A stretch of DNA of 64,000 nt, from NCBI GenBank assembly GCA_025024175.1, contig QCXZ01000042.1:10433501-10497500 (forward strand). The letters are read 5' to 3'. Shown in pieces: positions 13,501 to 25,250 of the stretch (positions are counted from its first letter, which is position 1; every line of letters starts with the position of its first letter). A program made the position numbers and the translations under genes. A model generated the notes under the pieces. That model worked only from the letters and a program-made list of their open reading frames with translations. It searched no databases and was not told where the DNA came from. This DNA comes from Rhyzopertha dominica. Taxonomy: Eukaryota > Arthropoda > Insecta > Coleoptera > Bostrichidae.

Positions 13501-16500
13501 GCAAAGTAATTGTTCGACAAATAACAAATGATAAAAGTCCTAGTGTTTATAAACTTATAATATATCGACTGTTATCTCAGTAGTTTTTGATTCAGCAGAT
13601 TCAGAACTTCAAAGCTTTCATCTTATATTGATAAACAGAACTATAACAAAGTTGCAGAATATATGTACATAAAGTAAATATACATACTTTGAATTGAAAT
13701 TAATAACTTACGGTTCCATACGGTTCAGCACTTGGGGTAAAAACTGCCCTACATTTAACGTATTTATGGAAATTCTCAAATCAACTATACTGCCACAATT
13801 CCAAATAATAATGAACTTTTACACTTTAACAATATTTTCCTGGGCAGGCTTTGGTTTTTATTTTTCTCGTAGAAGCAGAAGTCCCATTAATCTATACCCG
13901 AGGTATTACCACTAAAATTTTCAATGTCTCCTCACTTCTCAATGATATAGAATTAAAGTTCGAAACGATGTTTTGTGATACCGCATTTCGTACGTAATTT
14001 TGATTTATACACTTCAAAGTACATTATTATGGTCAAGTTCTGCTCCACCATTATTATTGCAAGTGCAGGAAATTTACTTTACACATTTCTTCATATTTAT
14101 AAACTTTAATTTCGATTAGAAGTGTAGCAACAAGCAATTTCGTTATCGACCATTGGTCATCGCCTAAATATACTCGCAAGATAAGGCAAGTAATAATATT
14201 TACTCTCTAATATTACATAACGAGTCCTAGTACAAGGACGGGTATAAATCCAATCGCATCTCGACAGATTGTAAACAAACGCGAATTGATTTAGGAAAAC
14301 GATGATTTTGTTTTGCTTCCAATGGTGGAACCTAATATGAATTAAATTTTATTGCAAATCTAGTAGGCATGTTAAAATTTAATGCCTATAAACTTCTATC
14401 TAGAGCCAGTCAAGTATTTCCGGAAATATTATTTTGCAATATGACATAAACATCTTGGCATCTGTTTATTGTTATAGTCAGGAATTTTAGATTTACGTAA
14501 TAGCTTTTTCCATAATTTTCCGTCAAGCTCTTTAACGATATCTTTCATACTCAAGGATCTGTTACAATCTGTTGTTTTAATGATGATTTTGCGTTAAAAA
14601 TAAACATTAGCAAAAGATTGTGTGACCTGATTGTCTCGAAGAGGTTATCATATTACGTATGGCCCTATTACAGTAGAAAGTAAACTACATAGAGTCCTAG
14701 CTCCTCTGTTTTCTCTTTAATTATAGTCGGGCTGCCACTAGTTGATCAGAACTATGAAGAGCCGATTAAATTCCTTCGTTTGCTTACGAACTGTTTGAAA
14801 TTCTTATGGTTACTTCAATATCGTAAATGAACAACTGTAGGTCTATGCTCTATTGTGTTACTATACTTGTCTCTTCACAATAGAGAGGTTTAATAATATT
14901 TTACCTCGAAAAATTTCATACGAATGGAATAGATCCACCTTAAAAAATAAGTTAATCGTAACTTCAAGGTGTTCTAGATTGAAAATACGAGGGTCTCAGT
15001 TAATAGCAAAAAAGAACCCATATTCTTAGGACAATGACCACTGGTTGAACGAAAGCGTAATTTAACTCTGTCGCCCCTTCTATCGAACCGATGTCTCATT
15101 CACTGAAAATTCAAGTGGACTTGTTACGTAGGTACCTCCATTTACGTGGGCAGACCTTGGGAAAGGTTAATTCGTTGTATTACGGAGCGACAGATGTAAT
15201 AGCGCTCAGCTGCGTGCTTAATCCTAATTTGGAACTTTATTTTTGAACGTGTCTCATCGGTAGCTATCATAACAAATTGCTGCGTTTGAGCTAATTGCTT
15301 AAGCCAATATTTACACATGCTGTCACTTCGACACGTTACGCAAAAAATAGTTTAGATTTGAGGTTAACCGCTTGGTATTTCTTTTAATGTAAGTAAACAA
15401 AAAATTGTTTGTTTTCTCGGTTCCGCAGCAACTAATACTATAATACAAATCTACTACTAAATTTATTGTAGAAGAGCTTGCTCAGAATTATACTGCTCGA
15501 TCCAATATATAGAGTGGGTTTTTGAAAACTAGCTCAGATAGAAATAGCGAAAGATTTGCAGTGTGAGAACCTAACTTAATGCACCTTTAGGGTTTTTGAT
15601 AAAGCTTATGGCTTACTGGATATTTTGAAAAGAGAAACAGGAAACTGCCATTTTCGAGATATAACACATAAACTTCCTTTTTTTTTTGAAATACAAACAA
15701 TAGTTTGCTATGTTTTAAATAACTAACTTGGAAAGCTTAAAAATGATTTTCGAAGCCCTAGCCAACAATGTTTTTTATTTAAAATTAAATTAAGTCCACA
15801 AAGCTGCAAATATTTCTCCACTTAGCCTGTATACCCTAATTACAGAAATGCAATGTTCGGTACAGATTTCCAAAAAATGCTAAAATTGATAAAAGTGAAA
15901 TGCAGTAGGTTATAATCTAAACTTATGAAAAACTATGCAGCTTTTCTGCCTGATACATCTGAATTTATGTATACAGACAGTTTAAACCTCGAACTATAAT
16001 GTTTGAAAGCCTGTTTGACCATGCTGTCGAAACGATAATTCATTTTGTACCAGTAATTTTAATGTACACCCACGCAACGAATTTTATGGCTTGCAGCTTG
16101 ACAAGACCCAGTTTCGTTACTTGTTAAAGGATAAATTTAGCCCTAGAAAAACAAATAATTTTTTGGCGTACGCTTTTGTTCCTAACAGTTTTTTTTTTAA
16201 ATTTTGCATGGCCAGATTGTGGTAGTATATCGAATAAGTATATGGTATGTCTTCGTGAAAAGAAAATAAAAATTTCTATGCCGTATAGGTGTGTCAAAAT
16301 AATTAAATTTGATCTAAAAGTCAAGTAGGTACCTTATATTTCTTAAACGTTAAAAATGTAATTAAGGAAGCTGTTTTATGTTTGCTGATTTTACCACTCA
16401 AGGGTAAGCGTAACGTAATTTTTTTAATACCTAGTTATACTATGAAAACTAAAATTATATCATTGTACATCAAATGTTGATTACGATAGTAATTCTATAT

Positions 16501-19500
16501 TTTTTTGGTTTCAATTTCAAATTCATATCATATATATTCGCCATGAAACATTGTGGAAAATATTTAATTTAATTTAAAACTTTTGGAAATGTAGATAAAA
16601 ACTTTAATAAGAAACATTCAAAATCCTAATATGGCTTACGTGAAAGAGCATCTTGAGTGCCAATAAATGTAAGCAAATGTACAATTTCAAACATTTTTAA
16701 ACAGAATAAGTAGGTATCGCTCGTTTACACGGTAAAACCAGAAGATGATGATAGGCATAAGGAATTCTGTTGCGATGAAAAGAGGCATGATGTAGATGAA
16801 GCAATATTTACAACAAAATGGCTTTTAAGTAATTGTATGGTATCATTTGGACCTTTACTTTTTCGGGAATTTTAAATGCTGACCACTAGTTAGTTTTTAC
16901 AAAAACCTTCATCGTATTTTTAATCGACATTAGGAATTTTTTTTATAGCTAGATTTCCAGATTTAATCCTACTCTTTTTTTGTGGTATTATTAGGAGGAG
17001 AAGGTCTACCTTACCTTGCAAATTTGAATCATTTACAAAGAATAATGTGATGTGTGGGTAAGGTAGATACTTTGAACAATCAGTGAATTAAAGAAAAAAT
17101 ATTTTTTGTTAATATTTGATGTGCACTTTTATTTTCAAATGTGTTAGTTAAGGTATTGCAGTACCTATAAATAAGTTAAATTAAAAATTAAATCTGGAGG
17201 TAATTATACGTAAAGGACAAACATATTTTCTTATGAAGTGGGATAACTACAGTATGCTTCAATCGCTCAGGGAAAACACCTGTTTCAATTGCTAAGTTAA
17301 AAATATGAGCTAAAGGTTCCGCTATAATATCTAAACAGCCCTTGAATATATAAGAGGATCTGATGGTTACATTTTACAACTCAGGCCATGCAGAAGATTT
17401 TGTATATTGCCAACTTTTTGTATAGATACATTTTGTATTTGCAGATATCACACCCAAAGGGCTTAGAACAACCCGCAAAGTTGTTCTTTTCCAAATTAAT
17501 GGAATTATGCCTGTTTGTTCGCTAACGTTTTGCTATTCAATTGTCGTCCCTTCACCTCAAGCATGAATGAAAAAAACCCACCGTGACTAATCCATTTTCA
17601 ATCGACTTTCTGGTGTCAACATCCTGTCAAGGCGTTTGACTTCGACCTACGCCATTTTTTTCCACAATCGATCAACGGTACCCCAAAAAATCGACAGTGA
17701 ACCCGTCCGTTGTCCTAATAACGCGTGGGGTTTGGAGGTGCGCCCAGGTGGTGAGCCTATAAATAATTCCACCAACTCTCATTTCGACTGTTGATACATC
17801 TTCGTCACGCCACTGGTTGGTACAGCTTGTCACATGGATCGCGAATGCCATTTTATTTCGACCTTGGCTAATTGATTTTTTCGATGCGTGAGGCAAAGCG
17901 AAGTGCACTGTTGGATATTTCGGTTGTTTTTCTTGGTTTCTGTTACAGTTTGTGAAATTAAGTTGCCTTGCACGTAGTGTTGTCTTTATCTACCCTTAGT
18001 TCTTTGCCATTGCGATGGGATCGAATTACTATACCTAAGTATATGTATTTCACCTAAATATTGGCGTAGGTGATACTTCGTCTTGTTTAAATTATCTATA
18101 CAGGGTGATCTCTGAACTGGAGATACTACACACCAAAATATGGTGGTTAATGCTCAATTTAGCACTATGTATACAGGGCGTTAGTTACAACATGTTACTT
18201 AAGTAAATAACAACATAACTTTTTTGCCTTATGTTATGGCTTAGTTATGGCTAAAATGACTAGAAAGTCTAAAAGGCAGTTCCATTTTCAATAAAAAAGG
18301 CATTCTTATTTATTTCATGTAACTATCAGTTTTTGAGTTATTTGCATTTTAAACATTCAGTGTAAAGACTCCTAAGCCACCGTTATGGTTTTGACTTTTT
18401 TCAAGTAGACTTAGTATTATTTGTAGTAAAAATTCTAAAATAATAAAATGCCACGACATAATGAATTTTCTAACAGTGAAATGCGTGATATGATTTGTGT
18501 TTTTGTTCAGTCAAATTATAGTGGACTTGGGGCAGGCAGAAGGTATTTAGATACCTAAATCGAAGACAACCCAATCACAAACTGTTCAGACGTATTTACA
18601 TTCGCCTAGGCGAAACAGGATGTTTTCGTCCTAAAATTTACAGATTATTTGTTCCTTTTACTGTTGTTATCCGCATTGTAGTAATTTAAAAGAATACATT
18701 CCTTTTACAACAAACTTCATAAAATGTAATGTAACAAGAGAACCTTTTTAGAGGATTTTTTGACGCTCTTAATTTCTATGATACTGAAATTTATAAATTA
18801 TAAATAAAAAAGTTCTCGGTGATAATTTAAAAGCCAGGGGCACTATTAACGAACCTGTTAAAAATTAATTTTGAACACATTTGGAGAAACACAAACTACA
18901 TTCCATAGATATATTTCTGAATTAATCTTCACCAACTATTTCCAAAAGCTTTTTGAGTAACTCGATCAAACGCCTCGTAATCATAGTCCATAAGATCTCC
19001 AAACAAAGCTACTGATATTGATTGATGATATTTCAGACGTATTGCTATAAACTCAATATTTAAATGTCTCCACAAAACAATGCATATGTGACGGTTCCAG
19101 TTTTTTAAAGATCTCGTGCGGCGCTTTTTTTCTAATGCTCAAATATCAGTGTAATAATACGCATTTTTTAAATTTAATTTAAATTAAATTGGGAACTGAC
19201 TTCCATACTTACATGGCGTTACTTTGCTACTTATATGTATAACTAGATTATCGACATTGTACAGGGTTTCTATAAATGATTCATGCATCCAGGGTGCTTA
19301 TGGAAAGTAAAGACTTTTTTGTCCTTGAACAAAATCTTTCAAGAGACATCGAGATTATGAATTGATATTTTAAGTAACTTGTTTTCATCTTAACAATCAT
19401 CATCAAAATAACAAATAACATAATTCTTAAACATAACTTCTCGCCAAAATACCTTGGAGTTGTCTAACGTATAAGAAACATCTAGTAAAAAATTACAGAC

Positions 19501-22500
19501 CAGCAATAATATCCTGCGTAAGCTTGCTGGTACAAGTTAGGGTGCAGATGCAAGTGTACTCCGTACTTCTACAACTGCCTTGCTTTATAGCTCTGCTGAG
19601 TACTGCTGTTCTGTTTGGAAAAATAGTCATCACACAGGAAAAATTGACACTCAACTGAATAATTATAACAATTAAATCAACTCCATTACCTTGGCTTCCG
19701 ATTCTTTCAAACATTGGTCCCCCGGAGATTCGCAGACAGTTTGCTACATACAAAGCTTGGCAAAAATATCAATTAGCTCCTAATGAGTGTCTGATTTCCC
19801 GAGATCTGCAAGAGCTACCTACAACTCGGCTAACTTCCAGGAAACCTCTGTGGACAGAAGATTTCCTTCGTGCTTCTTATACCATTGACGATGGATGGTA
19901 TTCTGCTTGACAACTTAAGAAACATGATATATTCAATCAACAGTTTATAAACGATAAATAATAAATGGGATCCATCTATCAACCCTTCTTGTGAATGTGG
20001 AGACCCCCTCCAAACAATGAAAATATGGTCAACAGATGCCCCCGTACGGCGTGGTCTGGTGGTTTTGCGTCTATCCATCGTGTTGATGAAGGTGTTGAAG
20101 ATTGGCCTAAGACAATCGAGAGCTGATTGGAGTTTTTCTGCGGTTTTCTTTAATTCTTTGTGCAGAATAAGTACATACATCTATTCTGAATAGAGCGCAA
20201 AAGCGAGATCTCTTATCGTTGAATAAAAAGATTTTTTCTTTCAACGCTTTTATAAAAGTCGACCGTAGTAGCATGAATTTAACAGAACTGTGTAACGTAT
20301 TAACGATTTTCATAATAATAAATGAATAAAATGGAAATTATCGATTAAATCAATTTGCCGCCTCTCATGCAAGTGACTTATACTTGTCATGTCGATTTTT
20401 GAATTATTTGATATATTTTAATATTAGAAAACGCCTGGGAGTGTTTCAACATATTCTGTAGTGTTTTGTGGGATAATTAACTTTCAGGTTGCAGAAAGTT
20501 CATCGTGTGACATTGATTCAGGACATATAATTTTAGAAAAGCCAATTTTGTTGCCATGAATGTAGCTATTTCGTAAATGTGATTGGTCTAACTTAAAGAA
20601 TATACAAAGTTTCTAGTTTTTGCTATTCATTGTGTTGATCACTCTCTATTACTTTGGCGCTTCAATATTCAATCGTTGGAAATGCGTCGAAGGTGGGCTT
20701 CAATTTCGTTTATTTATAAACTTCTGCATTCTAAAACAGATGTACCTATACTGTTGAAACATCTTGATATTCTTATTCCGCGAGTTAGTGCACTTCGGCA
20801 TCATTTTTGCTATAAAGAGAAGTAATACCAACGTTATGTTGTATTCGCCCATTAATTTTGCTTGTCGCGACTCTAATATTATTTCTGCAGTTTAAGATAT
20901 GTACTAAAGCTTATTGAAGTGTGTGGTGAACAAAGCTGAATTGTTTTTAGCGTCTCCTGTAGCTGCGCCCCATTTTACGCTATGTAGGTACTTTAATTTT
21001 AATTTAGTTTTTGCGCAGTGTGAACAATAAAGGGTTAAATAAATAATTTTTTGCTGAGACATTGTACATACAGATCTTTTCTCTACCGCTAACTAGTGTT
21101 GTCGTCCGTAGTATCTATTGTCACCGTTAGATGGCATTTCCTGTCGGATAAGTTGCACGGAATGTACCCCAAAATGAAGACGTGTCCACCTCAAAAGACA
21201 AACAATTTTTGTAAATGATGACCGCCGAGTTTAAATTTAAACTAAATAGTGGGTATAAATTTTATTTTTTACTTGTGCTTCACCGCAGTATACCCAAAAA
21301 CTGACCCAATCAAGCCCACGGCTTGCATTTCAAGAACGGAAAAACCTCCACCCTATTAGTTTTCTGAGAACAGCTTCATTTTTTTTCGTGATTCATTGGA
21401 GCTCGAGGCGTCGTCTGACACCCACCGTGCGAAAAGGAAACTTTGGACGTCATTCTCCAATGCCATGGAGTAGGCCAAAAGTCGAAGCCCCGTGACTATT
21501 CCTCGTACCTTGTTTGGAGTTCGCGTAGGTCGGACAAAAAGAAACGGGTCATTGCAATTGGCCGAGCTCGCTCACCGGCGATGTGACGTTATACAGGTGT
21601 ATATAACATAAGTAACCCATAAAAGTAGGGTGAATAAAACGGATTAATCAGTAGTCAAAATGATATCAACATGATTTGTCTGGGATGCCTCAAAGTTCTG
21701 TTTCTTGGCCCCTACTCGGCTCCTCTTCTTTTTTTTTTGTACAGAGCGTCCCAAACCCAAAAGTGATAATTATAAATAAAACTCAAGCAGCTGATAACTG
21801 GCATTCATAAAAAACGGGTGAAGTAAGCCATCTCGTTTATTTTTGATGCTACAAAAATTGTAGATAATTTTACCCTTAATAAAGAAGTGTACTCCAGTTT
21901 GTTATGTGTTTTGTCATATTTGAAATATGACATAAACTTTTTTTAATAGAAACTCTAGTTGGCTATGGATTCATAAAGTCCACGATTCTTTTACCTGTTC
22001 GACGATATAACACTCGGTATAGTTATTTTAAAAAATACCAGAGTTATGCCCAATTTTCTGTATTTTTTGTTGTTTCATTTCATAAAGTGTCACATTTTAA
22101 AAATTAATTGAAATAATTTATTTAACAGTTAACATAAAAAAATGCAAACACAACACAAAAACCTAAATAAAAACAAAAAACTAAAATATGAATTAGTAGA
22201 CGGTTGCTAGGAAATCTGTATGATTTTTTTTCCAAGATGTGCGATATTTTCACTGTACGTAATAGCTATCTTACATTGATCGAAAACGGTGTGTTGTTTA
22301 AGTATTTACAGTAGTGGTCGTAGGTAAAAAACATTAACATGCAAATGGAAGTAAATACTAAAATAAGATAAATCGATAATGGAAATTATAGCAAGCATAA
22401 AACGATCTACAGTCAAAAATGGTCCCGCAAAAAATATTCGAAATCCTGTATTTCGGTTTTAATACATAGCTCACAACTTCTAAGAAAATTTCTTTTAATG

Positions 22501-25250
22501 TTTTAAAATGCTAGAGGATTGTACTTTATTTGTAAAGTAGCAGCTTAAATCTTTGATTATTATAATATATTCAATGGGATAAAATAACGATTACCAAAAG
22601 TTTTTAAGAATACCACTAATTTTTAAACTGTAATAAAATTGATAATGGCGTGGGGATAACAAGAGTTTGTGGTAAATGATACTCATGCATGTAGAGCCAG
22701 TCACATGTGCAGTAAAGATTGTCACAAGTTTTTCTCGCACATGCCTTACGATTAAGCCATTTTGGCCATCTAGATACAAGATACGATGTCTGTGTCCAGA
22801 TCCTAGAGCGTTTATTCTTGTAGAAACTAAATTCAGCATGATAGATCATGTAGACATACTGATTATTGTAGGCTTTGCCTCGGAATTGGGTATTTGCCAT
22901 GTATTTATATTTTGTTAAATTGCATATTAATAGGTAGCAGCTAATCCACAAAACAGCTGTGACAGCTTATAAATTCGAAAAAATAGATCGTAAGGTGTAT
23001 CTTTAATATCACAAATGTGAATATTTAAAGGGACCGCCAAAACGCGAACATATTGGCCGTGACGTCAGGTGTCTTGTAAATGGCCGCTTGTTTACATCGG
23101 GGATCAACGCGTCAGCCTCAGCCCGTCAATTTATCAGTTTGTTGTTTGCGTTCATTTTGTGACAAGCGAATTAAAATGCGCCAAGAAAAAGTGAAATACT
23201 TATGCGTTATGACTTCTAAATACATGTTCATTGTTATGGAATTTGTGTACAGCGACGAGCGGTTCAACGCGGCGGAGATGAGGAACGTAAAAGCAACAGC
23301 ATAAGTGAACTTTTTATCAAATTAACGTAGCATTGATAATTTGATCACAGTGGGTTGTTGGAAACATACTATTTGTAAACATAAAAATGTAAGAATCAAA
23401 ACGTACCCTAAACTTGACATTTATTTTAGAGGTCAGAATAAATATAAATTGTCATTTATTTTCGCGGCTCTTGCGGCTCGTTTTCGGTCTGGCTAAGAGT
23501 CGAAAATATGGGGAATAACGTCGTTCTTTATTATAACATTTCTCTCTATCAACTTAAAACGCATATAATTTTTCATATCCTCTTCAAGCTATAACAAAAT
23601 GGAAACTGAATGGTAAACACTTATAACCCCAAAAAAGAATAATAAAACTTACAGTAAGAATTAAGATGATCTTCACAACAGAAAAACAAACTTTGCGATT
23701 TCGGCATATCACGTCTAGGGGCCTTAAACAACTTTTTCATACGTTGATAATCTCGAGGAAAAGTTACAAAAATTTTGTTAGCTGTACCGACTGAAGTACT
23801 TTTATAACCATGTACAAAACAACACTTGTTTTGTTTTCCATACATAATAGATGGTTGTAAAACTACACAAATTTTTTTTTGGCGTGACCTCTTACACAGT
23901 CCTTTCAATAAACACCACACAAAAGCTTTTCCAATACAAAAATAATACTACACCATTAAACAGCACGCTCCTCGGTAATGTTTACATGACACTTGACGTC
24001 ACGAGTTGAATAACCTTGGATAGATGCGTTTTGGCGGTGACTCCTAAGATTCGAATTTCAGACCTGAAATTCTCTACCTAAAAATATTTTTTTGTTTTTT
24101 TAACATGGCGTACGATATATAAGCACTTCAAGATTCATTTTACGTAATTTTCAAAAAAAGTGATAATACCCAATTGAAATTTGTTCTATTTATCAAAATT
24201 TCAGCACAGCTACACAATACACAATGACCATTTTAAGAATTGCTCATTTTGATACTATCAAATTGTCTTAAATTGCTTGCAGTGACAAAAGTTACGCAAA
24301 TGAACTACTACAATTTATTTGAACTATTGTCAACCATAGAGTGTGTAAAAAGAGTGCTATTGAACTACTAGATTTGGATTACCATTTTTAACAGTATAAG
24401 CACCTTTATTCTGTAATTTTCTGGAATTTCAGAACATATTCATTTCTATAAACACATAATAGACTAATCTGTTCTGAAGACAGTTTACTGACAATTTTTT
24501 TTGTACTCAGGCACGAAGAAGATGGAATACAAGACGAGGCAATGGCATGAGAAATGCTTCTGCTGTGTTGTGTGCAAGACACCAATCGGGACCCAAAGCT
24601 TCATTCCCCGTGAACAGGAGATCTATTGCGCCAAATGCTACGAAGAAAAGTTCGCCACTCGCTGCATCAAGTGCAATAAGGTATGATTCCAGATTGTTAA
24701 TTAAACGGTTTGTGTGAAATCTACATTCTATGTTCCTAGGTGATCACCAGTGGTGGAGTGACGTACAAGAACGAACCATGGCACCGTGAGTGCTTCACGT
24801 GCACGCACTGTCAAACCAGCCTGGCAGGAGCGCGCTTCACTAGCCGCGATGATAAACCCTACTGCGCCGACTGCTTTGGTGAACTGTTTGCGAAACGCTG
24901 CTACAGATGCAACAAGCCCATCACCGGTAAGATTTAAAACAAAAATTTTTCAGTAATTTACAAGACTTGAAAAACTCTATTATACTGAGCAAGTAAAAAA
25001 AATGTTCTAGTATGTTAGTTGAAGGCAAATTTTGAATAGGTTAAATTTCTAAAAATTTTGTACGTTTTTCAATTATGAAAATAAATTTTCAGGTATTGGT
25101 GGCACGAAGTTCATCTCGTTCGAGGACCGCCACTGGCACAATGACTGCTTCTTCTGTGCCAGCTGCCAGACCAGTCTCGTGGGTCGCGGCTTCATCACGG
25201 ACCAGGACGATATCATATGTCCGGAGTGTGCTAAGCAGAAGCTTATGTAA
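10385..25250 (+). CDS. Lmpt: Limpet (LIM-domain protein), short isoform, four exons
   Basis: Exons 10385-10586, 24511-24680, 24740-24926 and 25093-25250 join in phase to 238 codons. Donors are GTGTGT, GTATGA and GTAAGA; all acceptors are AG. The protein has a ~67-residue non-LIM leader and then LIM-type zinc fingers: the second half of one LIM (WHEKCFCCVVC, then YCAKCYEEKFATRC), one full LIM (CIKCNK, WHRECFTCTHC, YCADCF) and a last LIM (CYRCNK, WHNDCFFCASC, ICPEC), ending AKQKLM. This matches the C-terminal FHL/Limpet architecture; Limpet proteins act in muscle and as LIM adaptors. Longer isoforms probably use exons left of this window. The LIM exons are near certain; the link to the first exon is inferred from matching phase and from my memory of Limpet N-termini. 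Confidence 0.85.
10976..11275 (+). pseudogene. Tc1/mariner transposase N-terminal fragment
   Basis: Frames on the plus strand give APRSTIYSIINHYSNGVPF (helix-turn-helix region), VSRCCVRYIKKKNNLTYY, RYTTKQLEELSK and KCRKLRKTLLKGGKFIVI, which leads into the position of the first catalytic Asp. At least three frameshifts separate these blocks. Homology stops at about 11275, where Penelope-like sequence begins. Confidence 0.65.
11280..12200 (+). pseudogene. Penelope-like element: GIY-YIG part followed by an RT part
   Basis: The first part (about 11285-11560) encodes HIIYSISCKQCNKQYTGQT, the GIY-YIG endonuclease core typical of Penelope-like elements, then a KKHQEQTDHIFDFDHCY-like block after a frameshift. 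A second part, 12007-12195, encodes NIKFQSEGYFEKKILFLDTI and NAEVYQRK, matching the RT segment that comes before GIY-YIG in an intact element. The order endonuclease then RT suggests two copies head to tail, or a rearrangement. Stops and frameshifts make it inactive. Confidence 0.75.
12250..12570 (-). pseudogene. Tc1/mariner-type transposase fragment (second catalytic Asp)
   Basis: On the minus strand an open stretch ends in RMLDELVLYQNDWSPPHYAV, then VRKWLNYRFLDH, a stop, IGGRGIIE and a PRSSKIRSS-like stretch. This corresponds to the QQDGAPPHY...LN..F...WIGR.G.I.WP.RSPDLTP region shared by DUF4817-type mariner relatives. GA of DGAPPHY is changed to WS, and stops are present. Confidence 0.75.
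12600..17200. other. Intronic AT-rich DNA (Limpet intron 1)
   Basis: No exon with plausible splice sites and recognisable protein was found. A 78-codon minus-strand frame at 12790-13026 is unassigned. Short frames at 13694-13915 and 16124-16324 look like chance. Confidence 0.4.
17215..17420 (-). pseudogene. Non-LTR reverse transcriptase N-terminal fragment
   Basis: The minus strand reads DIIAEPLAHIFNLAIETGVF then PERLKHTVVIPLHKK. This is the conserved block just before the RT fingers of Jockey/CR1 elements (I..PL..IFNLS...G.FP..LK...V.PL.KKG). Nothing further downstream on that strand is recognisable. Confidence 0.85.
17425..18095. other. Intronic DNA with an unassigned 78-codon frame
   Basis: A minus-strand frame at 17672-17908 lies in locally GC-richer sequence. 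I recognise no domain in it. The remaining bases show nothing. Confidence 0.3.
18101..18660 (+). pseudogene. DUF4817-type (mariner-like) transposase N-terminus with terminal sequence
   Basis: ATG at 18448 opens EFSNSEMRDMICVFVQSNYS, followed after one frameshift by RRYLNRRQPNHKLFRRIYIR and LGETGCFRP. This is the DUF4817 helix-turn-helix found at the N-terminus of a large arthropod transposase group. Upstream, TA-CAGGGCG at 18172 and TA-CAGGGTG at 18099 resemble terminal repeats of such elements. No DDE part follows. Confidence 0.8.
18661..19435. other. Intronic DNA; TIR-element terminus at 19262
   Basis: No coding content. At 19260, TA followed by CAGGGTTTCTATAAATGATT matches the terminus of the 58865-59230 element, but no matching opposite end is found nearby, so it is a solo or truncated terminus. 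Confidence 0.5.
19440..20120 (+). pseudogene. Non-LTR retrotransposon RT C-terminal region
   Basis: Across several frames the plus strand gives PKYLGV, then NNILRKLAGTS and ADASVLRTSTTALLYSSAEY, WKNSHHTGKIDTQLN, a PWLP-like block, and a C-terminal CECGDPLQTM followed by a decayed H..RCP segment. This order is typical of a common insect Jockey-superfamily ORF2 tail (thumb region plus terminal Cys-rich motif). Many frameshifts and stops are present. Confidence 0.8.
20333..20525 (+). repeat. Interspersed repeat related to the 58865-59230 element
   Basis: About 190 bp matches the reverse complement of roughly 58985-59190, including GAAATTATCGATTAAATCAA, TTTGCCGCCTCTC, an AAAAATCGACA/TGTCGATTTTT block and TATTCTGTARTGTT..GGNATAATTAACTTT. 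The terminal repeat itself is missing, so this copy is truncated. Confidence 0.8.
20655..20960 (+). pseudogene. Non-LTR RT C-terminal tail
   Basis: The plus strand reads SLEMRRRWASISFIYKLLHS, then KTDVPILLKHLDILIPR, and after a frameshift a SPINFACRDSN block. This is the C-terminal helix pair of Jockey/CR1 RTs (RR...F.YKLL.N.ID...LL..I.F.VPR). It is a separate copy from the 19.4-20.1 kb relic. Confidence 0.75.
20961..23025. other. Intronic DNA with a GC-richer block at 21290-21600
   Basis: A more complex stretch at 21290-21600 stands out from AT-rich surroundings and ends near a TATATAAC motif at about 21601-21608. It could be an internal Limpet promoter, but no exon was found. Overlapping frames at 22591-22951 on both strands are unassigned. 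Confidence 0.3.
23028..24042. mobile_element. TIR transposon of ~1 kb carrying a THAP-domain exon
   Basis: The left end (23028-23095) and the reverse complement of the right end (23960-24042) share CCGCCAAAACGC at the tip and, further in, CGTGACGTCARGTGTC-TGTAAA. These are imperfect terminal inverted repeats. Between them the minus strand carries a THAP zinc-finger exon with a splice donor, as in P-element-type transposases, but no catalytic core. The likely reading is an internally deleted, non-autonomous copy inside Limpet intron 1. No exact target-site duplication could be fixed. Confidence 0.65.
23653..23845 (-). CDS. THAP zinc-finger exon (transposon-derived)
   Basis: ATG at 23845-23843 starts MYGKQNKCCFVHGYKSTSVG, followed by a KIFVTFPRDYQR block and FFCCEDHLNSY. 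This fits the THAP pattern: a C-x(2-4)-C pair, the F-P of the HRFP position, and a closing C-x2-H (CCEDH). It is ~63 codons and ends at the donor GTAAGT (23652 downward), so it is a first exon. The frame is open 25 codons further upstream, but those residues fit THAP less well. No downstream exon or transposase core is found in the element, so a functional protein is unlikely. Confidence 0.6.
24045..24510. other. Intronic DNA before the LIM exons
   Basis: AT-rich, with no coding signal. It ends in the polypyrimidine tract and acceptor TTTTTTTTGTACTCAG used by the 24511 exon. Confidence 0.6.
24511..25250 (+). CDS. Lmpt: Limpet LIM-domain exons (C-terminal three)
   Basis: Three exons separated by introns of 59 and 166 nt. 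Exon 24511-24680 encodes KKMEYKTRQWHEKCFCCVVC onwards. Exon 24740-24926 encodes VITSGGVTYKNEPWHREC onwards. Exon 25093-25250 encodes GGTKFISFEDRHWHNDC to the stop TAA at 25248. Cys/His ligands of the two complete LIM domains are all present. The codons look unbroken and under constraint, unlike surrounding relics. Confidence 0.97.

Noticed and set aside
19830..20180. 116-codon minus-strand frame
   Set aside because: It overlaps the plus-strand RT tail with CECGDPLQTM and is the opposite-strand shadow of that relic.
23080..23304. 74-codon plus-strand frame near the THAP element left end
   Set aside because: It starts inside the terminal inverted repeat and has no known motif. It is probably incidental.
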